From Rivularia sp. MS3 (GTDB taxonomy: Bacteria; Cyanobacteriota; Cyanobacteriia; Cyanobacteriales; Nostocaceae), in NCBI GenBank assembly GCA_019192545.1, contig JAHCMI010000005.1:1-64000 (forward strand): a DNA stretch of 64,000 nt, read 5' to 3'. Position 1 is the first letter of the stretch; the number at the start of each line of letters is the position of its first letter. The notes below the pieces were generated by a model. That model was not told the DNA's origin and searched no databases. It saw only the letters and a list, made by a program, of their open reading frames with translations. Both the position numbers and the translations under genes were made by a program. Below, in pieces: positions 1-9,414 of this stretch.

Positions 1-144
1 ACTGATAGGCTTAACATATGAATGCTATAAAACAAACTTTATTACAAAAACTTTACAAAACGTAAAATATACGTTAATGTATAAATATAGGTAAGCAAAA
101 AAGCTTACTGATATATATAAAAAACAAACGCAATTATCTGAACC

Positions 145-1227
145 ATGACAACCACATTACAAAGACGCGAAAGCGCTTCGGCGTGGGAGCAGTTCTGTGG
201 GTGGATTACAAGCACCAATAACCGTTTATACATCGGTTGGTTTGGTGTATTGATGATTCCTACCTTGCTATCTGCAATCACCTGTTTCATCATCGCATTC
301 GTAGCAGCACCTCCTGTTGACATCGATGGTATCCGCGAGCCTGTTGCAGGTTCCTTGATTTACGGAAACAACATCATCTCTGGTGCAGTTGTTCCTTCTT
401 CTAACGCTATCGGTTTACACTTCTACCCCATCTGGGAAGCAGCTTCCTTGGATGAGTGGTTGTACAACGGTGGCCCTTACCAATTGGTAGTATTCCACTT
501 CTTAATTGGAGTATTTTGCTACTTAGGTCGTGAGTGGGAACTTTCCTACCGCTTGGGTATGCGTCCTTGGATCTGTGTTGCTTTCTCTGCTCCAGTAGCA
601 GCAGCAACCGCAGTATTCTTGATCTACCCCATCGGACAAGGTTCTTTCTCTGACGGTATGCCTTTAGGTATTTCTGGTACCTTCAACTTCATGTTCGTGT
701 TCCAAGCTGAGCACAACATTTTGATGCACCCCTTCCACCAGTTAGGTGTAGCAGGTGTATTCGGCGGAAGCTTATTCAGTGCTATGCACGGTTCTTTGGT
801 AACTTCCTCTTTGGTACGTGAAACCACCGAAACCGAATCTCAGAACTACGGTTACAAGTTCGGTCAAGAAGAAGAAACTTACAACATCGTAGCTGCACAC
901 GGTTACTTTGGTCGTTTAATCTTCCAATACGCTTCCTTCAACAACAGCCGTAGCTTACACTTCTTCTTAGCTGCATGGCCTGTAGTAGGTATCTGGTTTA
1001 CCTCTTTGGGAATCAGCACAATGGCGTTCAACTTGAACGGTTTCAACTTCAACCAGTCTGTAATCGATTCTAGCGGTAGAGTTGTAAATACCTGGGCTGA
1101 TGTATTGAACAGAGCTAACTTAGGTATGGAAGTAATGCACGAAAGAAATGCACACAACTTCCCCTTAGACTTGGCTGCGCTCGATTCTGCTCCTGTAGCT
1201 GTTAGCGCTCCCGCAATCAACGGTTAA
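145..1227 (+). CDS. psbA: Photosystem II D1 protein, Glu130 (high-light) form
   Basis: D1 binds the primary electron carriers and the Mn4CaO5 cluster of photosystem II in the thylakoid membrane. The 360-residue length is the family norm. Key residues are in place by count: Tyr161 (YZ), Asp170, Glu189, His190, His198, His215, Ser264, His272, His332, Glu333, Asp342 and Ala344, with a 16-residue C-terminal tail that is normally cut off after Ala344. Residue 130 is Glu, which marks the D1:2 type associated with high light; D1:1 has Gln. The start follows an AT-rich leader without a clear Shine-Dalgarno, which is common for psbA. It stands alone and ends at a terminator hairpin. If the nifK interruption described below is a true element reaching past this point, this copy would lie on it. 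Certain as to family; which psbA paralogue it is cannot be told. Confidence 0.99.
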   Translation: MTTTLQRRESASAWEQFCGWITSTNNRLYIGWFGVLMIPTLLSAITCFIIAFVAAPPVDIDGIREPVAGSLIYGNNIISGAVVPSSNAIGLHFYPIWEAASLDEWLYNGGPYQLVVFHFLIGVFCYLGREWELSYRLGMRPWICVAFSAPVAAATAVFLIYPIGQGSFSDGMPLGISGTFNFMFVFQAEHNILMHPFHQLGVAGVFGGSLFSAMHGSLVTSSLVRETTETESQNYGYKFGQEEETYNIVAAHGYFGRLIFQYASFNNSRSLHFFLAAWPVVGIWFTSLGISTMAFNLNGFNFNQSVIDSSGRVVNTWADVLNRANLGMEVMHERNAHNFPLDLAALDSAPVAVSAPAING

Positions 1228-1275
1228 TAATTTAATATTCTGGAGACGTAATAAGTTACGTCTCTACATAATAAA

Positions 1276-1307
1276 AATGCCTTCCGAGCAATCGGGAGGC
1301 ATTTTTT
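1276..1307 (+). terminator. Rho-independent terminator of psbA
   Basis: A 12-bp stem (AATGCCTTCCGA at 1276-1287 with TCGGGAGGCATT at 1292-1303, one G-T wobble) with a 4-nt loop is followed by a T run. It lies 48 nt after the psbA stop. Confidence 0.9.
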
Positions 1308-1334
1308 GCTGGTTATATACAATTAATTTTGCTC

Positions 1335-1489
1335 AGAGGATGTTTTGAAAACTATAAATTATACTCTAAACTTTTGAGTTTCCCCTAAATTCCCCGCTAA
1401 ATTGGGGGACTTTCCCCCCCCTTTAAAAGGGGGGGAAGGGGGGATCATCCAAGATTTAAGCTAAAAACTATACTTTTCAAATATCCTCT
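1335..1489. repeat. MITE-like repeat, family A, copy 1
   Basis: About 155 bp bounded by inverted ends related to AGAGGATGTTTTGAAAA and its complement. The interior holds C-rich and G-rich arms (CCCCGCTAAATTGGGGG and a second run around 1412-1443) that can fold into hairpins. Related copies lie at 6273-6405 and 46844-47086. No coding capacity. Confidence 0.75.
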
Positions 1490-1540
1490 TAGAGGGATTA
1501 AGAGTGAGGTTAAAATAATTTTTAATTATAAATAAATGTA

Positions 1541-3019
1541 ATGCCATTTTTGCGTTTAGAAAATATTAGAAAATCTTTTGGCTCTTTTGTTGCTAACGAT
1601 AATATCAGCTTTGAAATAGAACCTGGTAAAATTCACGCTATCTTAGGAGAAAATGGTGCTGGGAAAAGCACTTTAATGAATATTGTTAGCGGTGTTTTTC
1701 AACCAGATAGCGGTCAAATTTATTTACAGGATAAACCTGTTAAAATTACATCCGCAAATACAGCCATAAAACTTGGTATTGGTACGATTTATCAACATTT
1801 TATGCTTGTACCGCAATTAAGCGTTACCGAAAATATTATTCTTGGAATTGATAAAAATTTACGGTTAAATCTTAAACAGAAGCATCAAATAATCGGGGAT
1901 TTATCCAAATCTTATGGATTAGAAATTAATCCGAAAGCAAAAGTTGAAGATTTACCAGTCGGAGCCCAACAACGAGTTGAAATTCTTAAAATACTTTATC
2001 GTCAAGCAAAATTATTGATTCTTGATGAACCAACCGCAGTTTTAACACCCTTAGAAGTTAAATCCTTAATTAAAATTCTGCGTCAACTTGCTGCTGCTGG
2101 CAATACGATTATTTTTATCAGCCATAAACTCGAAGAAGTCATGACTCTTTGCAATACAGTCACGGTGTTGCGAAAGGGGAAAGTCGTAGCTAATAGAAAA
2201 ATTTCAGAAACTACTTCTTCCGAATTAGCTGCATTAATGGTTGGTAGAGAAATAGATTTTCAGTTAAATAAATCTCCCGTGACTCCTGGAAAAGTAGTTT
2301 TATCGGTAAATAATTTACAAGTAGCAGACGATAGAGGTGTAACTGCCGTCAATAATATATCTTTTCAACTGCGAGAAGGAGAGATTTTAGGAATTGCTGG
2401 GGTAGATGGAAACGGGCAGCGAGAATTAGCCGATGCTTTAGCAAAAATCCGCAATCTCAAAGCCGGGGAAATTAAATTTCATCAAAATTCAAATACAGCC
2501 TACATTCCCGAAGACAGGCAAAAAATGGGTTTGATATTGCAGTTTAATATTGCTCAAAACTTAATTTTAAAAGCTTTTAGAAAATTACCGTTTTGTCGGC
2601 AGTTTTTATTGCAAACCCAAGCAATCCAAAATCGGGCAACCTCTGCAATCGAAGAATTCGATATTCGGGGTGCGGCAACTGATATAGAAGTCAGTCAGCT
2701 TTCCGGAGGCAATCAGCAAAAGGTAGTTTTAGCCAGGGAATTAGCCGATAACCCCGTACTAATTGTAGCCATGCAGCCCACCAGAGGTTTAGATGTCGGA
2801 GCTACAGAAACAGTACAGCAGCGGCTATTGCAAGAAAGAACTAGGGGAGCCGCCATTGTATATATTTCTACAGAGTTAGAAGAAGTCATGGCAATTAGCG
2901 ATCGCATTGCAGTCATGTATGGCGGTGAATTTGTTGGTGTTTTGGATGGGAATACAGCGACTGTAGAGGAAGTTGGTTTGTTGATGGGAGGAGGGGAGAC
3001 TAGTAATCGTTTTCATTAA
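1541..3019 (+). CDS. ABC transporter ATP-binding protein, double-domain, nucleoside/BMP type
   Basis: ATPase of a YufO-like importer of the nucleoside/sugar class. Two ABC domains lie in tandem in 492 residues: the first has Walker A GENGAGKST near residue 36, signature LPVGAQQR and Walker B LLILDEPTAVLTP. The second is degenerate at Walker A (VDGNGQRE), as is usual for this class, but has signature LSGGNQQK and an altered Walker B (VLIVAMQPTRGLDVG). It belongs functionally with the permeases at 7191 and 8428 in the same direction, yet about 4.2 kb with other genes lies between. No BMP-family substrate-binding lipoprotein is seen. The substrate is inferred from the family only. Confidence 0.9.
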   Translation: MPFLRLENIRKSFGSFVANDNISFEIEPGKIHAILGENGAGKSTLMNIVSGVFQPDSGQIYLQDKPVKITSANTAIKLGIGTIYQHFMLVPQLSVTENIILGIDKNLRLNLKQKHQIIGDLSKSYGLEINPKAKVEDLPVGAQQRVEILKILYRQAKLLILDEPTAVLTPLEVKSLIKILRQLAAAGNTIIFISHKLEEVMTLCNTVTVLRKGKVVANRKISETTSSELAALMVGREIDFQLNKSPVTPGKVVLSVNNLQVADDRGVTAVNNISFQLREGEILGIAGVDGNGQRELADALAKIRNLKAGEIKFHQNSNTAYIPEDRQKMGLILQFNIAQNLILKAFRKLPFCRQFLLQTQAIQNRATSAIEEFDIRGAATDIEVSQLSGGNQQKVVLARELADNPVLIVAMQPTRGLDVGATETVQQRLLQERTRGAAIVYISTELEEVMAISDRIAVMYGGEFVGVLDGNTATVEEVGLLMGGGETSNRFH

Positions 3020-3268
3020 AATTGATCGGTGAGGGCAGGGAGGGGGAGAGGGGGAGAGGGGGGGAATTATTTTTCAGCCTTTATGTTATCCCGTCAAAAC
3101 TTATGAAATGCACTAGTAGTTGAATAAGCCTACATTGCCGGGTAAGGAAGAGGAGTAGCGAAAAAATTATCGGGCAAGGTAGTGAAGGAATTATTATGGA
3201 AAAGGTAAATAATTATTGTTGTCTATTAAGCTAGCAGATAACAATCCCGGATATTAGGAGACTGTTCG

Positions 3269-4357
3269 ATGACGGGGATTATGAATGAAAAACAACTGTC
3301 GAGAATAGTTTTAAAAGGTTTTAAGTCTATCGTTGAATGCGATATTGAACTCTACAAGATAAATGTTTTAATTGGTGCTAATGGAGCGGGAAAATCCAAT
3401 TTTATCGGCTTTTTTCGGATGATGCAGCAGTTACTTGAAGAAAATTTACAAGTTTTTGTTAGCCGTCAGGGTAGCCCGGATACAATATTGCACTTTGGAC
3501 GAAAAACAACGGAGCAGTTAGAGTTTAAGCTATATTTTGGCAATAACGGTTATTTTGCAACCTTAGAAGCAACTCAAGATAATCGTTTGATGTTCGTTAA
3601 AGAATCTTTTTGGTGGAATTTAAAGGGTGAATATGAAATAGGTAAAGGTCATTTTGAAACAATGGCTTTTTCCGGTACCGGAACAAGAATTGATAAATAC
3701 ATACTTTCCGTGATGCAGGGATGGCGAGTTTATCATTTTCATGACACTAGCGATACTGCTTATGTAAAACAGCGTCACGGTATTAATGATAATAATTATC
3801 TGCGTCCTGATGCACGAAATCTTGCTGCTTTCCTTTATTTACTGCGCGATAATTATTCAGCATCCTATCAGAAAATAGTTAAAACTATTCGGCTTGTTGC
3901 ACCATTTTTTGGAGACTTTTACCTGCGTCCATCACCACAAAATAACGACTTTATAGAACTCGAATGGTTCGAGCGGGGACAAGATATTCCTTTCAAAGCG
4001 CATTTGCTTTCCGATGGTACGCTGCGTTTTATATGTCTGACAACGGTTTTTTTGCAACCAGAAGATTTCCAACCGGAGACAATATTAGTTGATGAGCCAG
4101 AACTTGGTCTTCATCCTTATGCTATTACAGTTTTGGCTTCTTTGATAAGAACTGTTTCTAAACAGGTGATTGTTTCTACTCAGTCAGTGGAATTACTCAA
4201 CGAATTTGATGCTTCAGATGTAATTGTTGTTGACCGCAATCACGGCTGTTCTTCACTTCGTAGATTAGCACCGCAGGAGTTAGAAACATGGCTCGAAGAG
4301 TATAGTTTAGGAGAACTTTGGAAGAAAAACCTTATCGGAGGTAGACCTTCAAAATGA
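3269..4357 (+). CDS. AAA family ATPase (AAA_21/RecF-like), partner of DUF4276 protein
   Basis: 362 residues with an SMC/RecF-type split ATPase: Walker A IGANGAGKSNF near residue 32, a long middle insertion, a D-loop-like segment LLSDGTLRF, Walker B ILVDEPELGLHP, and a terminal His-switch region with VIVSTQSVELL. AGGAG at 3256-3260 supports the start at 3269; ATG at 3281 is an alternative. The stop overlaps the next gene's start as ATGA, so the two are translationally coupled. AAA_21 + DUF4276 pairs resemble OLD/Gabija-like ATPase-Toprim pairs and often occur in accessory or defence islands. A defence role is inferred, not shown. Confidence 0.85.
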   Translation: MTGIMNEKQLSRIVLKGFKSIVECDIELYKINVLIGANGAGKSNFIGFFRMMQQLLEENLQVFVSRQGSPDTILHFGRKTTEQLEFKLYFGNNGYFATLEATQDNRLMFVKESFWWNLKGEYEIGKGHFETMAFSGTGTRIDKYILSVMQGWRVYHFHDTSDTAYVKQRHGINDNNYLRPDARNLAAFLYLLRDNYSASYQKIVKTIRLVAPFFGDFYLRPSPQNNDFIELEWFERGQDIPFKAHLLSDGTLRFICLTTVFLQPEDFQPETILVDEPELGLHPYAITVLASLIRTVSKQVIVSTQSVELLNEFDASDVIVVDRNHGCSSLRRLAPQELETWLEEYSLGELWKKNLIGGRPSK

Positions 4358-5007
4358 TTCGAGTTCACGTTTTTGTTGAAGGGCAAACCGAAGAAACTTT
4401 TGTCAGAGAACTCCTCTACGAATATTTTATAGATAAAAATATATACCTTAACCCGATTTTAGTCAGAACTAGTAAAACTGCCAAAGGTGGTGTAGTTAGT
4501 TACGCAAAAATTAAACCCCAAATCAATCGTAAGTGTTTGGAAGATGCAAAAGCATTTGTTACCACAATGTTTGATATGTACGCTTTACCTAAAGACTTTC
4601 CCGGAAGTAGTTCGTTATCAAAAATTAATAATCCTTTAGAGAAAGCAGAATATTTAGAAAGGGAAATGGGTAAAGATATAGGACACAAAAATTTTATTCC
4701 AAATTTAATAGTTCATGAATTTGAAGGATTGTTATATAGTAATCCACAAGCTTTTGGTGAGTGGTTTGACGAAAGCGCGGTAAGCATTTTGCAAGCCGAA
4801 CGAAATGCTTTTTCTTCACCCGAACATATTAACGATAGTCCCCTAACAGCACCATCAAAAAAAATTCGTAATAGTTGTAAGGGATACGATAAACCGCTAC
4901 ATGGTTCGCTACTTGCCATTGATATCGGGTTAGATAAAATACGTCTGGAATGTCAGCATTTTAATGAATGGTTACTGCGGATTGAAAGTATTGTCACAGC
5001 GGTTTGA
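4354..5007 (+). CDS. DUF4276 family protein
   Basis: 217 residues beginning with a strand and VEGQTEETFVRELL, the hallmark N-terminus of DUF4276 and reminiscent of the first acidic motif of Toprim folds. Further acidic segments (TMFDMYALP and HEFEGLLYS) are conserved in the family as I know it and could form a metal site. It overlaps the preceding ATPase by 4 nt and so is coexpressed with it. The likely job is a nuclease-like effector paired with the ATPase. The catalytic activity is inference. Confidence 0.85.
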   Translation: MIRVHVFVEGQTEETFVRELLYEYFIDKNIYLNPILVRTSKTAKGGVVSYAKIKPQINRKCLEDAKAFVTTMFDMYALPKDFPGSSSLSKINNPLEKAEYLEREMGKDIGHKNFIPNLIVHEFEGLLYSNPQAFGEWFDESAVSILQAERNAFSSPEHINDSPLTAPSKKIRNSCKGYDKPLHGSLLAIDIGLDKIRLECQHFNEWLLRIESIVTAV

Positions 5008-5177
5008 AAAAGTATAGTTTAATAGATTGAATAATAAAACTAACACAATAACGTAGGACTAGACAAAAAAGGTTAACAAGCGGTTATGTAATTCAAACTA
5101 ATTTTATAAGCAAAACATACGTCTTTTATTACATAAATATAGTACGATTATATTATAATTATGTATATTAATTAATT

Positions 5178-6101
5178 ATGCCTATTGATATTTTCTCAAA
5201 ACGTCAAAAAAGACTTCGAGGGGAAGTACCTGATATTTATCAATATGATAGTATCCCCAATCCGCTGAGGGTGCAAATTGTTCATATTATGAATGATGCG
5301 TTAGGAGATTATAGAGATTCGGAAAATCAAGCAATCTATAAGGCAATTCATGAAGTTTTATGTCGTGAATACGGCAGATTTTATCTTGTGGAGGAAGGCA
5401 ATTTATTATTTGGAGAATATGGAAAGGATGTCACAAAATTTCTAGTAAATACTAGTAACACAGACGAAGCACTTGATGTCGTGGAATTAAGTTTTCGAGT
5501 TATCGATATACATTACAGACAAAAACAAATAAGATATAACGTTCAACCAAAAATTACACCCGATCGAGCAATAGAAGAGTTGAATGCGAGGTTTAAAGAA
5601 CATGGAGTCGGCTATCAGTATGAATCTGGACAAATTATAAGAGTAGATTCTCAGATTATTCATGATAATGCTGTTAAACCAGCTTTGCACTTACTCAGCT
5701 ATGTCAGATTTAAAGGTGCAAATGAAGAATTTTTACAAGCGCACGAACACTACAGACATAAACGTTATAAAGAATGTCTCAACGACTGTCTTAAGGCTTT
5801 GGAAAGCACGATGAAAACTATTTGCGATAACCAAGGTTGGGCATACGAATCTAGAGATACAGCTAAAAAATTGATTGGTATTTGCTTCAATAATAATCTC
5901 ATACCAATTTTTTTAGAAACCCAATTATCGTCTCTTAGACAAAACCTTGAAAGTGGTATTCCTACCATCAGAAATAAACTTGGAGGACATGGTCAAGGTT
6001 CTGAGCAAATTATAGTACCAGAATATTTTGCATCTTACCAGCTTAATATGACTGCAAGCACAATTTTGCTGTTAGTAGAAGCTGAAAATTCATTCTCTTA
6101 A
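5178..6101 (+). CDS. STM4504/CBY_0614 family protein, abortive-infection-like
   Basis: 307 residues opening with PIDIFSKRQKRLRGEVPDIY, the N-terminal signature of the STM4504/CBY_0614 family. The C-terminal half (about residues 180-300) has the helical pattern of Abi_C/HEPN-like domains: YKECLNDCLKALESTMK, then GIPTIRNKLGGHGQG, in which RNxxxxHG resembles the RxxxxH catalytic motif of HEPN RNases. It lies 170 bp after the AAA/DUF4276 pair in the same direction and makes the block look like a defence cassette. Its own promoter region is very AT-rich. Role as an RNA-cleaving antiviral effector is inference. Confidence 0.8.
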   Translation: MPIDIFSKRQKRLRGEVPDIYQYDSIPNPLRVQIVHIMNDALGDYRDSENQAIYKAIHEVLCREYGRFYLVEEGNLLFGEYGKDVTKFLVNTSNTDEALDVVELSFRVIDIHYRQKQIRYNVQPKITPDRAIEELNARFKEHGVGYQYESGQIIRVDSQIIHDNAVKPALHLLSYVRFKGANEEFLQAHEHYRHKRYKECLNDCLKALESTMKTICDNQGWAYESRDTAKKLIGICFNNNLIPIFLETQLSSLRQNLESGIPTIRNKLGGHGQGSEQIIVPEYFASYQLNMTASTILLLVEAENSFS

Positions 6102-6272
6102 AGATTTTTATATTTTCATCTTCTTTCGAGATAAAGTATTAAGTTTGATAGTCTTTTGCTACTTGAGCAGAATAAAAGTATTGTCCAGTCGTATTTATCT
6201 GACATCTTGCACAAGTTGCCGCAAACCCGGTTTCTTTATGATTACATAACTAGATAATAAAATTGCACGATT

Positions 6273-6405
6273 AGAGGATGTAAGGATGCGCTATAAATCC
6301 CTAAATCCCCCGCTAAATTGGGGGAGCCGTTACCCCCCTTTTTAAGGGGGAAGGGGGGATCATCTAAGATTTAAGCTAAAAACTATACTTTTCCGCCCAT
6401 CCTCT
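6273..6405. repeat. MITE-like repeat, family A, copy 2
   Basis: Opens with TTAGAGGATG, holds the same CCCCCGCTAAATTGGGGG hairpin and the shared segment AAGATTTAAGCTAAAAACTA, and closes with CATCCTCTTAGAA. It lies in the 570-bp gap between the defence-like cassette and the DUF6174 gene; the rest of that gap shows nothing recognisable. Confidence 0.75.
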
Positions 6406-6674
6406 TAGAAACCGGGTTTATTTGAGTTTATCGAGAATGATGTAAAATAATCAACTTTACTCAAATAAAATCCTTGTACATTCGGAAAATAACCAAATAC
6501 TTATAAACTCACAAAACACACCTATACCTAACGTTCAATTAATCACAATCATTAAAACAAATATGTTTTTAAGTATTTTTAAGTCGAAGAAAGAATAATA
6601 CCGGACAATATTATATTGATTAAAGTTTGATTTAACTAAAATCATTGATGTTGTTCGTTTGAGTACATTTTAAT

Positions 6675-7187
6675 ATGCGTTTATCTACTGTTGTTATTGG
6701 TTCTGCGCTACTGTTTTCTATCGGTTTTAGCTTGCCTGCAATATCTCAAGCTCCAGAGCAAATCGAAGAATCGCAACTAAACGGTAATGTTAAGTCTTTG
6801 AGATTAGAAATACGAAAATTAAGATTTAATCGCAGATTATGGAGGAAACAAAAAATTACCAACTATCGCTATACTCTCACCAACAGTTGTTTTTGCGTAC
6901 CAGAAGCTAGAGGCCCTGTTATTATTGAAGTACGTAACGGTAAAACAGTTTCTGTCACTTCTGAAGCTACCGGTGAGAAAGTGAATCCCGATTTTTTCCA
7001 AAATTTTGATACAATTCCCGAGCTTTTCAACGTAATTCGGGATGCAATTAATCGCAGAGCGGATCGTTTAGATGTAGAATATGATGCTAAATTTGGTTAT
7101 CCAACCAATATTAGTATTGACTACAAATTTCAGTTAGCTGATGAAGAACTATTTCTTTCAGTTACGAATTTTGAAGTCATTGAATAA
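6675..7187 (+). CDS. Exported DUF6174 domain protein
   Basis: 170 residues. An N-terminal signal peptide (LSTVVIGSALLFSIGFSLPA, cleavage likely after ISQA) is followed by a small domain with the DUF6174 pattern: RRLWRKQKITNYRYTLTNSC, then paired Cys in SCFCVPEARGP and a final DAKFGYPTNISIDY. Function unknown; extracytoplasmic location is predicted. It ends 3 nt before the permease gene, so both are probably on one transcript. It may have joined the ABC operon together with the upstream insertion. Confidence 0.75.
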   Translation: MRLSTVVIGSALLFSIGFSLPAISQAPEQIEESQLNGNVKSLRLEIRKLRFNRRLWRKQKITNYRYTLTNSCFCVPEARGPVIIEVRNGKTVSVTSEATGEKVNPDFFQNFDTIPELFNVIRDAINRRADRLDVEYDAKFGYPTNISIDYKFQLADEELFLSVTNFEVIE

Positions 7188-7190
7188 AAA

Positions 7191-8234
7191 ATGACCTCTC
7201 GGACAAAAATCAACTCCTATAAATCCTTAATACCAATTCTTTCACCGATAATTGCCATTGCATCGGCTTTATTGGTAGGTGCAATTCTGATTCTAATTGC
7301 TGGTGCGAATCCCATCAGGGCATACACGGCACTTTTTCAAGAATCGCTATTTGATTATTTCGGCTTTGGCAATACTTTAACTAGGATGAATCCTTTATTA
7401 TTTACTAGTTTGGGAGTATTAATAGCCTTAAAAGCCGGACAATTTAACATTGGTGGAGAAGGGCAAATTTATCTCGGTGCTTTGGGAAGTACATTAATTG
7501 GTTTGTACGTGCAAGTACCAGCATTTATTCATATACCTTTGGGATTATTGGTAGGATTTTTATTTGGTGCGGTTTGGGGTTGGATTCCGGGTTATTTAAA
7601 AGCAATTCGCGGTGTCAATGAAGTAATTACAACTTTGTTGTTGAATTATATTGCGGTTAATTTAATCAGTTATTTGGTGCAGAATCCCCTGAAAGCAGAA
7701 AATGCACCCAGCCCTTATTCAGAATTGATTGCAAAATCTGCTCAACTGCCAATGTTACCTGGAGGGTTAGCTCATAGCGGTATTTTTCTTGCTTTATTAG
7801 CTGCCGTAATTTTATGGATATTATTGCAGCGTACTCCTTTCGGTTATCAGATAACAGCGGTAGGATTTAATCCGATTGCTTCTGCTTATGCGGGAATTTC
7901 TGTTAAAAGTACCGTTATTTTAGTCATGGCTTTGGCTGGTGGATTGGCTGGTTTAGCTGGTAGTTGTGAAGTCATGGGGTTGAAATATCGGTTATTTGAA
8001 GAAGTTTCACCCGGTTATGGATTTGATGCGATCGCGATATCTTTTCTCAGTCGTGGTAACGTGTTGGGTGTAGTTTTAGTTTCTTTGTTTTTCGCCGCAT
8101 TGCGGAGTGGTGCTAACGTCATGCAGCGTAGCGCGGGAGTACCGGTAACGGTAGTGTTGGCAATTCAGGGATTAACGGTATTGTTTATTGCCATTGGTTT
8201 AGCATTAGAATCGAAAAATGGTAATAGGGCATAG
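7191..8234 (+). CDS. ABC transporter permease, YufP-like
   Basis: 347 residues with about eight to ten hydrophobic segments, first at residues 14-36. Contains GGEGQIYLGALG and the EAA-like loop GFNPIASAYAGISV of the BMP-type nucleoside permease family. Part of the importer with the ATPase at 1541 and the second permease at 8428. The start ATG follows the DUF6174 stop within AATAAAAAATGACC; no strong ribosome binding site is present, suggesting coupling. Confidence 0.9.
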   Translation: MTSRTKINSYKSLIPILSPIIAIASALLVGAILILIAGANPIRAYTALFQESLFDYFGFGNTLTRMNPLLFTSLGVLIALKAGQFNIGGEGQIYLGALGSTLIGLYVQVPAFIHIPLGLLVGFLFGAVWGWIPGYLKAIRGVNEVITTLLLNYIAVNLISYLVQNPLKAENAPSPYSELIAKSAQLPMLPGGLAHSGIFLALLAAVILWILLQRTPFGYQITAVGFNPIASAYAGISVKSTVILVMALAGGLAGLAGSCEVMGLKYRLFEEVSPGYGFDAIAISFLSRGNVLGVVLVSLFFAALRSGANVMQRSAGVPVTVVLAIQGLTVLFIAIGLALESKNGNRA

Positions 8235-8354
8235 GGCATGGGGCATTGGGCATGGGGCGTGGGAAGATAGGAATTATATTAGTATTCGTATTGACAAGGA
8301 GAGATGGGGAAGAGGGGGAAGTGTGTGGAGAGGGAGAAGAGGGGAAGAAAATTT

Positions 8355-8456
8355 ATAATTGCCAATTCCCAATCCCCAATCCCCAATCCCCCATGCCCCA
8401 TCCCCAATCCCCAATCCCCAATTACTAATGCCCAATCCCCAATTCCCAATATCTGA
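8355..8456. repeat. Short tandem repeat tract between the permease genes
   Basis: Roughly ten degenerate copies of a seven-base unit, CCCCAAT or CCCAATC, occasionally CCCATGC. This is the short tandemly repeated repetitive type typical of heterocystous cyanobacteria. It reads open on both strands and creates false starts; the real permease start lies inside its right part. The sequence just before it (8235-8354) is G-rich and low in complexity. Confidence 0.8.
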
Positions 8457-9333
8457 TTACCTAGCATCCAGTATCCGTTTAGCTATTCCTTTGGCGTTTG
8501 CGGCTTTGGGTGGAATGTATTCGGAGCGTGGGGGTATATTAAATATTGCTTTGGAAGGAATGTTATTAACTGGGGCTTTTTCCAGTGCGGTGGCTGCTTT
8601 TTACACTGGAAATCCTTGGCTGGGGGTGTTGGCTGCTGTTGTTGCTGGGGGGATGGTGGGTTTACTTCATGCTTTTTTATGCGTGAGTTTAAGGGTTAAT
8701 CAGTTGGTGTCTGGATTGGCAATTAATTTGGTAGTGGGTGGATTAACATCATTTTTGGCGCGGTTGGTGTTTGATGGTGGTAGCGCTCAAAGATTAGCGG
8801 GAATTGAAGCAGTTAGTATTCCCTGGCTGGCAAGTATACCGGTTATCGGCATTTTGTTTGAGCAAGATATTTTTGTATATTCGTTGATAATTTTAATTGC
8901 TTTTAGTACATATTTTTTGTTTCATACCAGCCCCGGTTTAAGTTTGCGTGCCATTGGAGAATATCCCCAAGCTGCCGATACTGCGGGAATTTCTGTATCG
9001 AAGGTACGTTATTTAGCGGTAATAGCAAGTGGTTGTCTGGCTAGTTTGGGAGGAGCTTATTTAAGTTTGGTACAGATAAAATACTTTGCTGAAGGCATGA
9101 CATCGGGAAAAGGATTTATTGCTATAGCTGCTTTAATTTTTGGTAGATGGCATCCTGTAGGTACTGGTTTTGCCAGCTTATTATTTGGTGCAACCGAAGC
9201 TTTACAGTTAAGAATACAGGCTTTAGGAATAAACGTACCATATCAATTTTTAATTATGCTTCCCTACGTAATTGCATTACTAGCTTTAATTAGTTTAGTT
9301 AGAAAATCTTCACCTCCGGCAGCTTTAAAATAA
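8428..9333 (+). CDS. ABC transporter permease, YufQ-like
   Basis: Second permease of the nucleoside-type importer, about 302 residues with seven to eight membrane segments. Contains [19 protein letters not shown] and the loop [20 protein letters not shown], matching the first permease's cytoplasmic loop. The frame is open back to 8359 but that part is tandem repeat; ATG at 8428, giving [19 protein letters not shown], is the best start. No clear ribosome binding site. It ends next to a strong hairpin. Confidence 0.88.
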   Translation: MPNPQFPISDYLASSIRLAIPLAFAALGGMYSERGGILNIALEGMLLTGAFSSAVAAFYTGNPWLGVLAAVVAGGMVGLLHAFLCVSLRVNQLVSGLAINLVVGGLTSFLARLVFDGGSAQRLAGIEAVSIPWLASIPVIGILFEQDIFVYSLIILIAFSTYFLFHTSPGLSLRAIGEYPQAADTAGISVSKVRYLAVIASGCLASLGGAYLSLVQIKYFAEGMTSGKGFIAIAALIFGRWHPVGTGFASLLFGATEALQLRIQALGINVPYQFLIMLPYVIALLALISLVRKSSPPAALK

Positions 9334-9336
9334 AGG

Positions 9337-9392
9337 GTTCGTAGTTGCGCTTCAGCGCCCAAGATTTTTGGCGCTGAAGCGCAACTACGAAC
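9337..9392. terminator. Perfect 23-bp inverted repeat, bidirectional terminator
   Basis: Arms 9337-9359 and 9370-9392 pair without mismatch around a 10-nt loop. It lies between convergent genes (permease stop 9333, CHAT stop 9415), so it can stop transcripts from both sides. Confidence 0.85.
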
Positions 9393-9414
9393 AATAATTT
9401 CTCCCCCATCTCTC

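Noticed and set aside
903-1220. Open frames antisense to psbA, nifK, fusA and the CHAT gene
   Set aside because: They mirror strongly conserved coding regions, have no binding sites and no recognisable family; they are shadows.
8246-8428. Frames over the tandem repeats upstream of the second permease
   Set aside because: Seven-base repeats read open in several frames; protein is low complexity.
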